17,120 bases of DNA from an uncultured Bacilli bacterium (GTDB lineage: Bacteria > Bacillota_I > Bacilli_A > RF39 > UBA660): assembly GCA_948629335.1 (NCBI GenBank), contig CAPHZB010000028.1, positions 1 to 17,120 on the forward strand. The letters are read 5' to 3'. The position numbers and the translations under genes are program-made. Within the stretch, counting starts at the first letter, position 1. Every line of letters begins with the position of its first letter. The notes below the pieces were generated by a model, which saw only the letters and a list, made by a program, of their open reading frames with translations, was not told where the DNA came from and did no database searches. Shown here piece by piece: positions 1-6,715 of this stretch.

Positions 1-131
1 TTTTATTTCATGCCCCATAATCCTACCCACAAACTCTACACATGCCTCATAATTTTTTATATTTTAGCTTTTAAAAGTAGTAAAAAAGTAGTAAATTTTC
101 AGCAATTGTTTTGCATAATCATTTTAAATAT

Positions 132-161
132 TAAAAAAATACTATGTGATGTCATAGTATT
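132..161 (-). terminator. Probable intrinsic terminator, minus strand
   Basis: On the minus strand, a 9-bp perfect stem (AATACTATG / CATAGTATT, plus-strand 138-146 and 153-161) with a 6-nt loop runs straight into a T-tract of about seven residues (plus-strand A-run 133-139). It would end transcripts coming from the right, either from the transglutaminase-like gene or from the hairpin cluster at 181-242. The stem is AT-rich, so efficiency is uncertain. Confidence 0.55.
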
Positions 162-180
162 GAAATATATTCCTATGAGC

Positions 181-261
181 GAGACTAGTGGCGTAGCCAC
201 TAAAGTTCTCGTCATAATAAGGGATAGTATTACCCTTATTATGTAGCATGAAGCATGTAGC
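181..261. other. Cluster of tandem hairpins, candidate structured RNA or transposon end
   Basis: Two further perfect stems lie next to the terminator hairpin. TAGTGGC (186-192) pairs with GCCACTA (196-202) around a 3-nt loop, with an outer GAGA/TCTC (181-184 / 207-210) closing pair. ATAATAAGGG (214-223) pairs with CCCTTATTAT (233-242). They are followed by a short GCATG repeat (about 243-261). Closely packed hairpins of this kind are seen at the right ends of IS200/IS605-type elements, including the guide-RNA scaffold after tnpB, and in other structured RNAs. No transposase is visible here because the window ends. A 78-codon plus-strand frame (10-246) runs across the hairpins but has no recognisable domain and no clear ribosome site. 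The rest of 1-341 is AT-rich with no supported gene; it also holds a perfect 20-bp palindrome at 304-323. Confidence 0.35.
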
Positions 262-341
262 AAAAAATTATTCTTTAAATATTAAATTATGATTTATATT
301 TTGTATAAAAATGCATTTTTATAATTATTATATTTAACTTT

Positions 342-1148
342 TTATTTCAATTGGGCACTTTCATTCTTCAAATATAAATTACAAGTAGTATAATTTCTAT
401 CTAATGGTTCATCTGGATGAATAGGTTGCTTATATAATTTACTAAGTCCTTCAAAATCGAATGAAATACTTTCTATATTAGAAATATCTTCTTTACCAAT
501 AATTGAATATGCTAGAACATATCCGCTATTAAGAGTAACTGGGTTTGTTGAATCGTATAAAATCAAAGTACCATCTTTCATTTGAAATATATTAAATGCA
601 TGTTCTTCTTCTTTTCCTTCAGAACTTAATTTACCAAATACCAAATAACTTTTTATTCCACAAAACTCTGCTATATTTTGTATTGCGGCACTTCTCTCTG
701 AACATAACGCAGAATTATTTTTATAGAAATCTGCTATTGATATTTGAGAGTCATCTCTTTCTTGCAAGTAAACATTTACTCTAATAGCTTGATTTCCTTT
801 AAAACCAAATGCTTCAATCGTAAAATCTTGTAATTCATGAAAAAATTGTAAAGGATTATTTAAATTTTTACCTTTAATAGATTTTATAAATTCTATATAA
901 AGTGTTGCATCATTCATATAAAAAGGATCAACCATATAAGATGTAACAATGGGGCTATCTGAATTAATATACCCTTCTGAAATTGTCCCTATCAAACGGC
1001 CATTATTGTTTTTATCTATGGTTCTTTTTTCAGAATTTTTTTCCAATTCTTCTAATCTAGACATTACAAATTCTTTAATTTGCTCTTCATTTTCTAAAGA
1101 GTCAACATAGGCTATTATATCTCTAAAAGAGTTTAAACTTTGGCTCAT
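342..1148 (-). CDS. Transglutaminase-like cysteine-triad protein (unnamed family)
   Basis: A 268-residue soluble protein with no signal peptide or membrane segment. Counting from the upstream ATG at 1166, Cys155 (ALCSERSAAIQNIAEFCGI), His189 (EEHAFNIF) and Asp205 (LILYDSTNPV) fall in the order and spacing of the transglutaminase-like catalytic triad, and the small-residue context around Cys and the HAFNI / YDSTNP blocks fit that fold. The N-terminal 60 residues are charged and helical. I chose the ATG at 1148 because GGGGG sits 7 nt upstream of it, whereas the ATG at 1166 has no ribosome site. The gene stands alone, with about 340 bp of AT-rich sequence upstream. The substrate is unknown: such domains can be peptidases, deamidases or crosslinking enzymes. 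Fold call is fairly safe; function is not assigned. Confidence 0.65.
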   Translation of the reverse strand: MSQSLNSFRDIIAYVDSLENEEQIKEFVMSRLEELEKNSEKRTIDKNNNGRLIGTISEGYINSDSPIVTSYMVDPFYMNDATLYIEFIKSIKGKNLNNPLQFFHELQDFTIEAFGFKGNQAIRVNVYLQERDDSQISIADFYKNNSALCSERSAAIQNIAEFCGIKSYLVFGKLSSEGKEEEHAFNIFQMKDGTLILYDSTNPVTLNSGYVLAYSIIGKEDISNIESISFDFEGLSKLYKQPIHPDEPLDRNYTTCNLYLKNESAQLK

Positions 1149-1487
1149 ATTTATGCCCCCAATCATTTATTCTAAAGATATTTTACCATATTTCTTATCT
1201 TATTTATAGCAATTTGTATCTATTTTTTTAATTCATTTTAAGTATTAAGCTTCTGTAACATATTACTAAAGTAGTAAATTAGTAGTAAAATGCTGTTAAT
1301 AACTTTTGTATATACCTATAATTATAAACTTTTATAGTTAAATTGCGTTTTTTACCTTAAAATGTTAATAAAAAATTACTCCATCTTACATAAAGGTAGA
1401 GCTTTCACTCTACCCTTATATTCTGTACCAAAACGAACAATATCCTTTATTCACCATTTATAAAATAGAAAAAGGGGGAGTACATTT
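1149..1487. other. AT-rich intergenic region with hairpin and 9-bp repeats
   Basis: No coding potential is seen. Two AGTAGTAAA copies lie at 1270-1278 and 1281-1289, matching a pair at 76-84 and 87-95. A hairpin GGTAGAG (1395-1401) / CTCTACC (1408-1414) lies downstream of the collagen-like gene at 1488 in that gene's direction. It is not followed by a strong T-run on either strand, so it is at best a weak terminator. No convincing promoter for the transglutaminase-like gene is visible. Confidence 0.4.
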
Positions 1488-1988
1488 TTAAAAGGATAGT
1501 TTTTTTATTAGTAAGTTAACACTTTCAATGGCAGAGTTATAGGAACTGTCTTTTCTAAATAAAAGTTCTATTGTTTGTTTTTCTGAAAATGTCATTAACA
1601 TCGTTTGTGAAAAATATTCTTGTCTAGCATCTGCTACAACAGAAGCTAACATAACACTATACGCTCTATTATGTTCATCCGTTATTGTCATACTTATAGA
1701 TAACACCTCATTTTGCGTGAGTCCCCCTAAAACACCACTTACTGTAAATTCATAATTACCAGGTTCTGTAATTCTTATTTCATTATTTTGAGAAACAAAA
1801 ACGGAAGAATTGTTGGGTAAAATTGTACTTTGATATATAGATAAATCACCCGATTGATTTGCACTATAAAATTCACTAAAAATAAGTGCATTTAAACTAG
1901 CTGGACCTGTGGGACCTATTTTTCCTTCCATACCAGTAGGTCCCGTGGGTCCTTGAGGTATCACGAAATCTAATTTGTAGTCTTTCAT
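1488..1988 (-). CDS. Collagen-like repeat protein with C-terminal beta-rich domain (paralogue 1)
   Basis: A 166-residue protein. After a short leader (MKDYKLDFVIPQ) there are six uninterrupted Gly-X-Y triplets (residues 13-30, mostly GPT/GPx), then a domain of about 135 residues rich in alternating hydrophobic and polar residues ending LLIKKLSF. This architecture (short leader, GXY segment, jelly-roll-like C-terminal domain) is that of bacterial collagen-like exosporium proteins of the BclA/BclB kind, where the C-terminal domain trimerises. The GXY stretch is very short for that family. An excellent ribosome site (GGAGAGGAGGG) lies just upstream of the ATG. The gene follows its paralogue (2048-2536) by 59 nt and probably shares its transcript. 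A spore-surface role is inferred from architecture and from the germination genes in the same window. Confidence 0.7.
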   Translation of the reverse strand: MKDYKLDFVIPQGPTGPTGMEGKIGPTGPASLNALIFSEFYSANQSGDLSIYQSTILPNNSSVFVSQNNEIRITEPGNYEFTVSGVLGGLTQNEVLSISMTITDEHNRAYSVMLASVVADARQEYFSQTMLMTFSEKQTIELLFRKDSSYNSAIESVNLLIKKLSF

Positions 1989-2047
1989 CTTTCCCTCCTC
2001 TCCAAATCAGGAATAAATAGATGCTTTTCCCACCTATTAACAAAAGT

Positions 2048-2536
2048 TCAAAATGGAAGTTTTTTGATCAAAAGACTTATAGCATCTATATTTCCATTTG
2101 CGTCATTTGTAAAAAAAAGAATATGTAATCTTAACTTTGAATTTACCTGAAAAACTTTTGTCTTAGAAAATGGCATCACTTTTATACTTGAGTTCAATGT
2201 AAACAAACCTATAGAATTATCATTTTCATCAATTGCTTGTAAATAAACACTAGAGTTTTCATGCAATTTACCACAGAATGTATACTCATAATTGCCGGGT
2301 TCTTGAGTAATAATTTCATCACTGTTGATGTGGTAACAACTAGAATCTATAGGTAATACTATGTCACTAAATATAGTCAACAAGCCAGTTTTAGTTGCAT
2401 TATAAAATTTTAAATAGATAGCATCTTCTGCAAATACGGGTCCTGTTGGACCAAGCGCACCCTGTGGACCTGTAGGACCAAATTCACCTTGTGGAATCAC
2501 AAAATTAAAAGAATATGATTTTTTTTCTTTTTCCAT
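2048..2536 (-). CDS. Collagen-like repeat protein with C-terminal beta-rich domain (paralogue 2)
   Basis: A 162-residue paralogue of the gene at 1488. The leader MEKEKKSYSFNFVIPQ shares FVIPQ with it. Six Gly-X-Y triplets span residues 17-34 (GEF GPT GPQ GAL GPT GPV), followed by a domain that shares the EPGNYEYT/EPGNYEFT block and the C-terminal SLLIKKLPF with paralogue 1. The ribosome site GGAAGGAGGG lies close to the ATG. It is first in a two-gene unit. The two C-terminal domains have diverged considerably, so the duplication is not recent. Surface exposure and spore association are inferences from the collagen-like layout; there is no classical signal peptide, as is usual for proteins assembled onto spores from the mother cell. 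Confidence 0.7.
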   Translation of the reverse strand: MEKEKKSYSFNFVIPQGEFGPTGPQGALGPTGPVFAEDAIYLKFYNATKTGLLTIFSDIVLPIDSSCYHINSDEIITQEPGNYEYTFCGKLHENSSVYLQAIDENDNSIGLFTLNSSIKVMPFSKTKVFQVNSKLRLHILFFTNDANGNIDAISLLIKKLPF

Positions 2537-2587
2537 TAAGCCCTCCTTCCAAAACTAAACAGAATATAAACCCCTTTCTATTTATAT

Positions 2588-2596
2588 TATTTTATG
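2588..2596 (-). promoter_or_regulatory. Possible sporulation-sigma (E/K type) -10 element
   Basis: On the minus strand CATAAAATA fits the CATANNNTA -10 consensus of mother-cell sigma factors, 52 nt upstream of the first collagen-like ATG. No clear -35 partner is seen about 15 nt further upstream, and AT-rich sequence makes chance matches common. Listed because mother-cell expression would suit these genes. Confidence 0.25.
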
Positions 2597-2724
2597 AGAG
2601 AACAAAAAGATGGAAAATAACAAACGTTTATAAAAGAAGGATTATTAAGATTTCAAAAAAATTGCTATACTCTATAAAATCTACTATTTTAGTTTAAAAA
2701 TACCTTTTGAAAGTTCTACACAAT

Positions 2725-2748
2725 AAAAAGTTAGTCCTTTAAACTAAC
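2725..2748 (-). terminator. Intrinsic terminator, minus strand
   Basis: Minus strand GTTAGT (plus 2743-2748) pairs with ACTAAC (plus 2730-2735) around a 7-nt loop and is followed at once by TTTTT (plus 2725-2729). It is a second terminator about 110 nt past the tRNA terminator in the same direction, and lies just after a 19-codon frame (2759-2818). Confidence 0.6.
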
Positions 2749-2856
2749 CATTCGCTAATCAGAAGTTATACTTGTCATAATTGAAATGATAATTTTTTTG
2801 GTAAGTTCTACCGCTCATTTTCTTTTACAACCTTTTTATCTATCTTTTAATTTATT

Positions 2857-2894
2857 AAAAAAGTCTTGAAATTTATAACAAAAAAACAAGACCT
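2857..2894 (-). terminator. Terminator of tRNA-Ser
   Basis: Minus strand GTCTTG (plus 2887-2892) pairs with CAAGAC (plus 2863-2868) and is followed by a run of six T (plus 2857-2862). The loop is long (18 nt) and AT-rich. It starts about 13 nt after the tRNA 3' end. Confidence 0.55.
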
Positions 2895-2906
2895 TATATA
2901 ACAAAA

Positions 2907-2997
2907 TGGCGGAGTGAGAGGGATTTGAACCCTCGCGCCAGTTACCCGACCTACACCCTTAGCAGGGGCGCCTCTTCAGCCTCTTGAGTATCACTCC
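2907..2997 (-). tRNA. tRNA-Ser (anticodon GCT)
   Basis: A class II tRNA on the minus strand. The acceptor stem GGAGTGA (plus 2991-2997) pairs with TCACTCC (plus 2911-2917), followed by discriminator G and an encoded CCA ending at 2907. The anticodon loop CTGCTAA, closed by CGCCC/GGGTG, gives anticodon GCT, reading AGC/AGU serine codons. A long variable arm and the T-arm GAGGG-TTCAAAT-CCCTC complete it. Length is 91 nt with CCA, right for tRNA-Ser. The 3' end is a common integration target, but no repeat of it is seen in this window. Confidence 0.95.
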
Positions 2998-3227
2998 AAA
3001 ACGCTACAAATACATTCTAACATATTGTTCCCATTTAGGCAAGTACTATTCAAAAATATTTTCGCGGTTTTCATTTACAAAAAAGGACTTTTTCTTCTTC
3101 TCTCATAAAATAATAAAGCTACAACATAAGTATATCACAAATCGCTTTAAATCTATATTTCCAACTCCATTTTTCTTTTCCTTTTATTTCCACTTTATAT
3201 TTGAAGTTTAAAAAAAGGTATGTTCGT

Positions 3228-3668
3228 TTAAACACCCTCATCATTTTTTCCATACTCTTTTTTCTCTTTCATCATATACTCTGTAATATTCGTTTCAATG
3301 TCATTTAATGAATTCTTATCAATATTTGAAAATACCACAACTTCTTTTACTGTATCAATACATATCTTTCCCCATATTAAGCCTGTTACAACTTTCAAAT
3401 CATTATATAAATCTGGTGTAATAGAAGTAAAAAAATACCCAAATATTACCCTTTTCTGTGCAATAATGATTCTTTTATTTGTAAGTGCTACAACACAAGT
3501 GGTCCATATATCATAAAATTTATCGTTCTTCTGCCCTGCAAAGGCATAAAGAACTTCTTCTCCCGGATTCAAATGTTTTTCAACTACTTTCGCATGGCCT
3601 TTTAATCTCCATGCGATTGTTTTAGGATACCTTTTTTTATAAGCAATTACTCTTTCAATAACATTCAT
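3228..3668 (-). CDS. Bacterial PH-domain protein (YokE-like)
   Basis: A 146-residue soluble protein without signal peptide. Residues about 35-115 carry the pattern of the short bacterial pleckstrin-homology domains: a strand ending in GEEVLYAFAG, then CVVALTNKRIIIAQKRVIFGYFFTSITPDLY with the hallmark 'LTNKRIII' strand, then KICIDTVKEVVVFSNI, closing with an amphipathic helix (NDIETNITEYMMKEK). The first 30 residues are basic and helical. AGTAGGA sits about 7 nt before the ATG. Family members are widespread in Bacillota and mostly uncharacterised; some paralogues have been linked to membrane or stress roles. It sits alone between tRNA-Ser and the accessory island. The domain call is good; function is unknown. 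Confidence 0.7.
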   Translation of the reverse strand: MNVIERVIAYKKRYPKTIAWRLKGHAKVVEKHLNPGEEVLYAFAGQKNDKFYDIWTTCVVALTNKRIIIAQKRVIFGYFFTSITPDLYNDLKVVTGLIWGKICIDTVKEVVVFSNIDKNSLNDIETNITEYMMKEKKEYGKNDEGV

Positions 3669-3910
3669 TTTTTTCCTACTTTCCTGTTTACCAACGATAT
3701 TTAGTAGATTATATCATAAATTATATTCTTTGTAAAACACCTTTTTAGTCTTAACGAAAACATACGAAAATTGATTTTTATTCTATTTTAAAGCTAAATA
3801 GTCTTTTAAATGATTACATATGAATTTCATTTTTTAAAATAAAAGCCTTTTTTATAAACTCCATGTTCTATGACATCATCTGATAATACCTGTTCTATAC
3901 ACCATATACC

Positions 3911-6301
3911 TTATAAATGATTTCTATACCAGGCAATTACATCATTTCTATTTGCTACATACCACTGCGTTGTAAAATAGAGATTCTTATCCTTATAGAC
4001 AAGTGGCTCTTTCCTATATCGGATTACGTTACTACTACCTCGATTATCTTCTCTATTGTTTGCTAAAACAGGGTAATTTGTTTTACTAAATAGTTGCCCT
4101 GAATACTCTTTTTCTTTCAATTTTTCTATTTCATCTTCTGTGATATTTCCAAGTTCAAATATTTTTTTAAATAGTTCAAAAGCAAGCAATCCCACTTTTA
4201 TTGTTGTATACGTGCTCTCATCATCAATATTAAACTCCCCACTATTTGCTATCGTGTTTATCCTTTCATCATACGCAATACCGTTTGCATCAACCCACTC
4301 TTTTTGACCACTTGCATTTCTACCTAAAATAACCGATGCAGCAAGTGAAATACTATCAAATTCATAATCCACTTGAAAAACATTATCTATTATAGTACCA
4401 TCATTGCAGAGTTTCTGTCTAAGTCTATATGCATTAGGATAATTAGCTTCAAAAATATCTACAATTTCATCAGAAAGATTACTATCAGCCATAACGATGA
4501 AACCATCATCACTAGTATATCCAATTGCATTAGCGCCTCTCTTATTTTTTATATAGAATAAATCTTCATCCCTATCTTGTATATCTTTATTATCTACAAC
4601 TTCTACATAACTCAAATCCCAACCTGTTTTAAAATGATTTAGGAGTTTTTTTTGACGTTCGCTAACAATCTCTGGCGTCCATGTATTCTGACTTATTACC
4701 TGTGTAGTCAAAGGATAAGTTGTCGTTCCATTCTTTCCTGTAAAATATTTTTCTTTCTTCTTATCAAAATCATAGTTCTGTGCCTCTGCGTTTTTCTTCC
4801 TCGTTAATGGTACTAAATTAGCAATTCTATTTAACCATTTTTCTCTATCACTTACATCTGGCCATAATTTTACCCACATAGATTCTGGGGCAACTGTTTG
4901 TGGAAGTACATGTTCTATCGTCAATACGTTAGGTTCAAAATCAAATTTTGCAGCACCATCACTTACAAATTCATTCAATCTAAGAATCACAAAGTTACGC
5001 CTTATTCCTGTAAGATTATATACTTCCCCATCTAAAGCACTTATAAATTCTTTCTTTTCTTTATTTGTAAGTTCAATAGTTGTTAATGGATCATCTATAC
5101 TGTGATGAGGATTGTGTTCCATTTCCTCTAATAATAACTTATATCTTTCGATTCTATGATTAACATCTTTGGCTGTTATGTGCAGAAAAGAAGCTAATCT
5201 CTCCAATTTTTTTATAAACCACAAAATATAATCTGGTTCATTTTTATGTTCTGCCATAAACTTTATCGCTGATGGCATCCAATCTGAATTATCAATCTTA
5301 TTCAACCAAAATAAATATTGATTTACTTGTTCTGCATTTTTAGTTGCAACATATTTCTTATTCACAAGAATTGTATAAGCTTCTGCATAAGGTTCTAAAA
5401 TCTCATCGATTAACTGCTTAGGTGTAGCTTGTTGTAAGACATGTTCCCTAAATTCTTCTAATAAATTCTGTTTTGCCTTTGTCTTCGCAAATATCATTCT
5501 TGTATGTGTAAAAACATCATTAAATCCAGCGCGCGTTGTTTGTACTTCTAAATCTTCCCATTTGTCGGTATATTCTTTTTGTTCCTCTTCAGGAATCTGA
5601 CCAATAATATCTGATTTAATAATATCTATAGGCATAAGATTTAACCCTCTACTATTCATAACAGAAAAAATCCTAAATGCAGATTGCTGGCTTGCTGTAT
5701 ATACCACAACAAGATAACAACGGGTAACTACAAATTTGCAGAAATCCGCTACCCTATTACTATCTTTTGAAAACTCTGCTTCCATTTTCTTTTTCAATAA
5801 ACCACAATTCGCTCTAATATGCCTCTTTGATTCATTATCAAGAGCTTCCTCATCCAATGAAAGCAAATCATCTAATTTGATCTTTTGGATATACTTATTA
5901 AAAAAATCTTGGTCCCTCGGACGTAGATGTAATCTTGGTTGTGGAGCTAACCCCTCTAATTCATTACCTGGTTCACTTAGATATTTACTACAATTACTTC
6001 TATTATCCCCAGAAAGATATGATGTAATTACAGCCAACAAAATTGTCAATGTGGTAAGCCTTTGTTGACCGTCGATAACTTCTGCATGAGGTTTTTCATC
6101 CTCCTTAACTAAAACGATGCTACCCAAAAAGTAATTATCATTAGGTTCTTTTTTAAAGAAATCAATTAAATCATCAAATAGAGTTTCTGTTTCTTCTTCT
6201 GTCCAAGCATAAGGTCTTTGATATACTGGAATATAATAATCAAATTCTTTGCTGAATATCTTGCTCAATTGGTATTCTTTCCCTGTAATTTTACTACCCA
6301 T
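3911..6301 (-). CDS. GmrSD-like type IV restriction protein (DUF262-DUF1524-DUF4357)
   Basis: A 796-residue single-chain protein. The N-terminal DUF262 (GmrS-like) domain shows IPVYQRPYAW (24-33) and the DGQQR motif (77-81), with the later FRIFSVMNSRGLNLMPIDIIKS block (209-230) typical of this nucleotide-dependent module. A helical linker leads to DUF1524 (GmrD-like), an HNH-type nuclease: IEHVLPQ with His464, NLVPL around Asn495, and KKNAEAQNYDFDKKK. Residues about 580-680 match DUF4357 (AASVILGRNASGQKEWVDANG), and a further 100-residue C-terminal domain ends with YVANRNDVIAWYRNHL. Fused GmrSD proteins cut phage DNA carrying modified cytosines and are defence genes. GGAGG lies 4-5 nt before the ATG, and a strong promoter lies at 6484-6512. 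All catalytic motifs I can read are intact, unlike the neighbouring cargo. The target modification cannot be told. Confidence 0.85.
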   Translation of the reverse strand: MGSKITGKEYQLSKIFSKEFDYYIPVYQRPYAWTEEETETLFDDLIDFFKKEPNDNYFLGSIVLVKEDEKPHAEVIDGQQRLTTLTILLAVITSYLSGDNRSNCSKYLSEPGNELEGLAPQPRLHLRPRDQDFFNKYIQKIKLDDLLSLDEEALDNESKRHIRANCGLLKKKMEAEFSKDSNRVADFCKFVVTRCYLVVVYTASQQSAFRIFSVMNSRGLNLMPIDIIKSDIIGQIPEEEQKEYTDKWEDLEVQTTRAGFNDVFTHTRMIFAKTKAKQNLLEEFREHVLQQATPKQLIDEILEPYAEAYTILVNKKYVATKNAEQVNQYLFWLNKIDNSDWMPSAIKFMAEHKNEPDYILWFIKKLERLASFLHITAKDVNHRIERYKLLLEEMEHNPHHSIDDPLTTIELTNKEKKEFISALDGEVYNLTGIRRNFVILRLNEFVSDGAAKFDFEPNVLTIEHVLPQTVAPESMWVKLWPDVSDREKWLNRIANLVPLTRKKNAEAQNYDFDKKKEKYFTGKNGTTTYPLTTQVISQNTWTPEIVSERQKKLLNHFKTGWDLSYVEVVDNKDIQDRDEDLFYIKNKRGANAIGYTSDDGFIVMADSNLSDEIVDIFEANYPNAYRLRQKLCNDGTIIDNVFQVDYEFDSISLAASVILGRNASGQKEWVDANGIAYDERINTIANSGEFNIDDESTYTTIKVGLLAFELFKKIFELGNITEDEIEKLKEKEYSGQLFSKTNYPVLANNREDNRGSSNVIRYRKEPLVYKDKNLYFTTQWYVANRNDVIAWYRNHL

Positions 6302-6483
6302 AAATCCTCCGTTTCTTATTCACTTTTTTATCCTAAATATTACACAAAACAACTTATGTACCATATCCCATCTTTTCAAGAAAAACTTTCTTGTCAATTG
6401 CTTATCAAAATCAAGTACTAAAAATTGTTTTTATTTTATTATTATCAGATGTTTTTAAATCCTCCTTTCATTCCCACATCTAT

Positions 6484-6512
6484 ATTATAAGTTAATTTCT
6501 TTATAAACTCAA
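6484..6512 (-). promoter_or_regulatory. Vegetative promoter for the GmrSD-like gene
   Basis: Minus strand -35 TTGAGT (plus 6507-6512), 17-nt spacer, -10 TATAAT (plus 6484-6489). It is the best sigma-A match upstream of the gene and predicts a 5' leader of about 175 nt. That leader contains an orphan AAAGGAGG (plus 6461-6468) with no start codon in register, as if an upstream small gene was lost. Confidence 0.6.
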
Positions 6513-6531
6513 TTAGTTATGGAATATAAAA

Positions 6532-6682
6532 TTTTTCAAAAATTGGTAAAAACATCAACAATTTACTCGTTTTTTATCATTTTTTACCCAACTGAATAGT
6601 TAATTTTTCCTTTATCTATAAGGTTTTATCGCCTATTTAACATGCATACACATTCCACATGACTAGAATATACATTATGAAT
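6532..6682. repeat. Direct repeat A: copy of the rlmCD 3' end and its downstream flank
   Basis: The 15-bp core acacattccacatga is at 6648-6662. Read on the minus strand, the copy contains CATGTGGAATGTGTATGCATG...CGATAA, which translates as HVECVCMLNRR-stop. This is the C-terminus of the methyltransferase at 9914 with one residue changed. Similarity to copy C continues through about 110 nt of downstream flank to TTTTTACCAATTTTTGAAAA (end near 6532). On the other side (6663-6682) it shares an arm with copy B (gactagaat...atgaat) that is absent from the intact gene. It separates the GmrSD-like gene from the ORF6N module. Confidence 0.75.
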
Positions 6683-6715
6683 ACATCAAAATATTATTAG
6701 TATAAGCTACAAATA

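Noticed and set aside
1..63. Minus-strand frame of 21 codons open to the left edge (NYEACVEFVGRIMGHEIK)
   Set aside because: It reads somewhat like protein but is too short, has no clear start or ribosome site, and leaves the window.
10..246. 78-codon plus-strand frame at the left edge
   Set aside because: It has no ribosome site or recognisable domain and runs across all the hairpins. It could be the tail of a transposase-like frame, but that cannot be supported.
2984..3211. 75-codon plus-strand frame next to tRNA-Ser
   Set aside because: It begins inside the tRNA gene, is very rich in Phe and Lys as expected from AT-rich noise, and has no ribosome site.
3700..3910. Possible fourth attachment-like repeat left of the GmrSD-like gene
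   Set aside because: A few short matches such as ccatg...tatgacat were seen near 3860, but the 15-bp core and the arm are absent, so the left end of the island cannot be placed.
5736..6068. 110-codon plus-strand frame opposite the GmrSD-like gene
   Set aside because: It is antisense to a well-supported gene with conserved motifs; a shadow frame.
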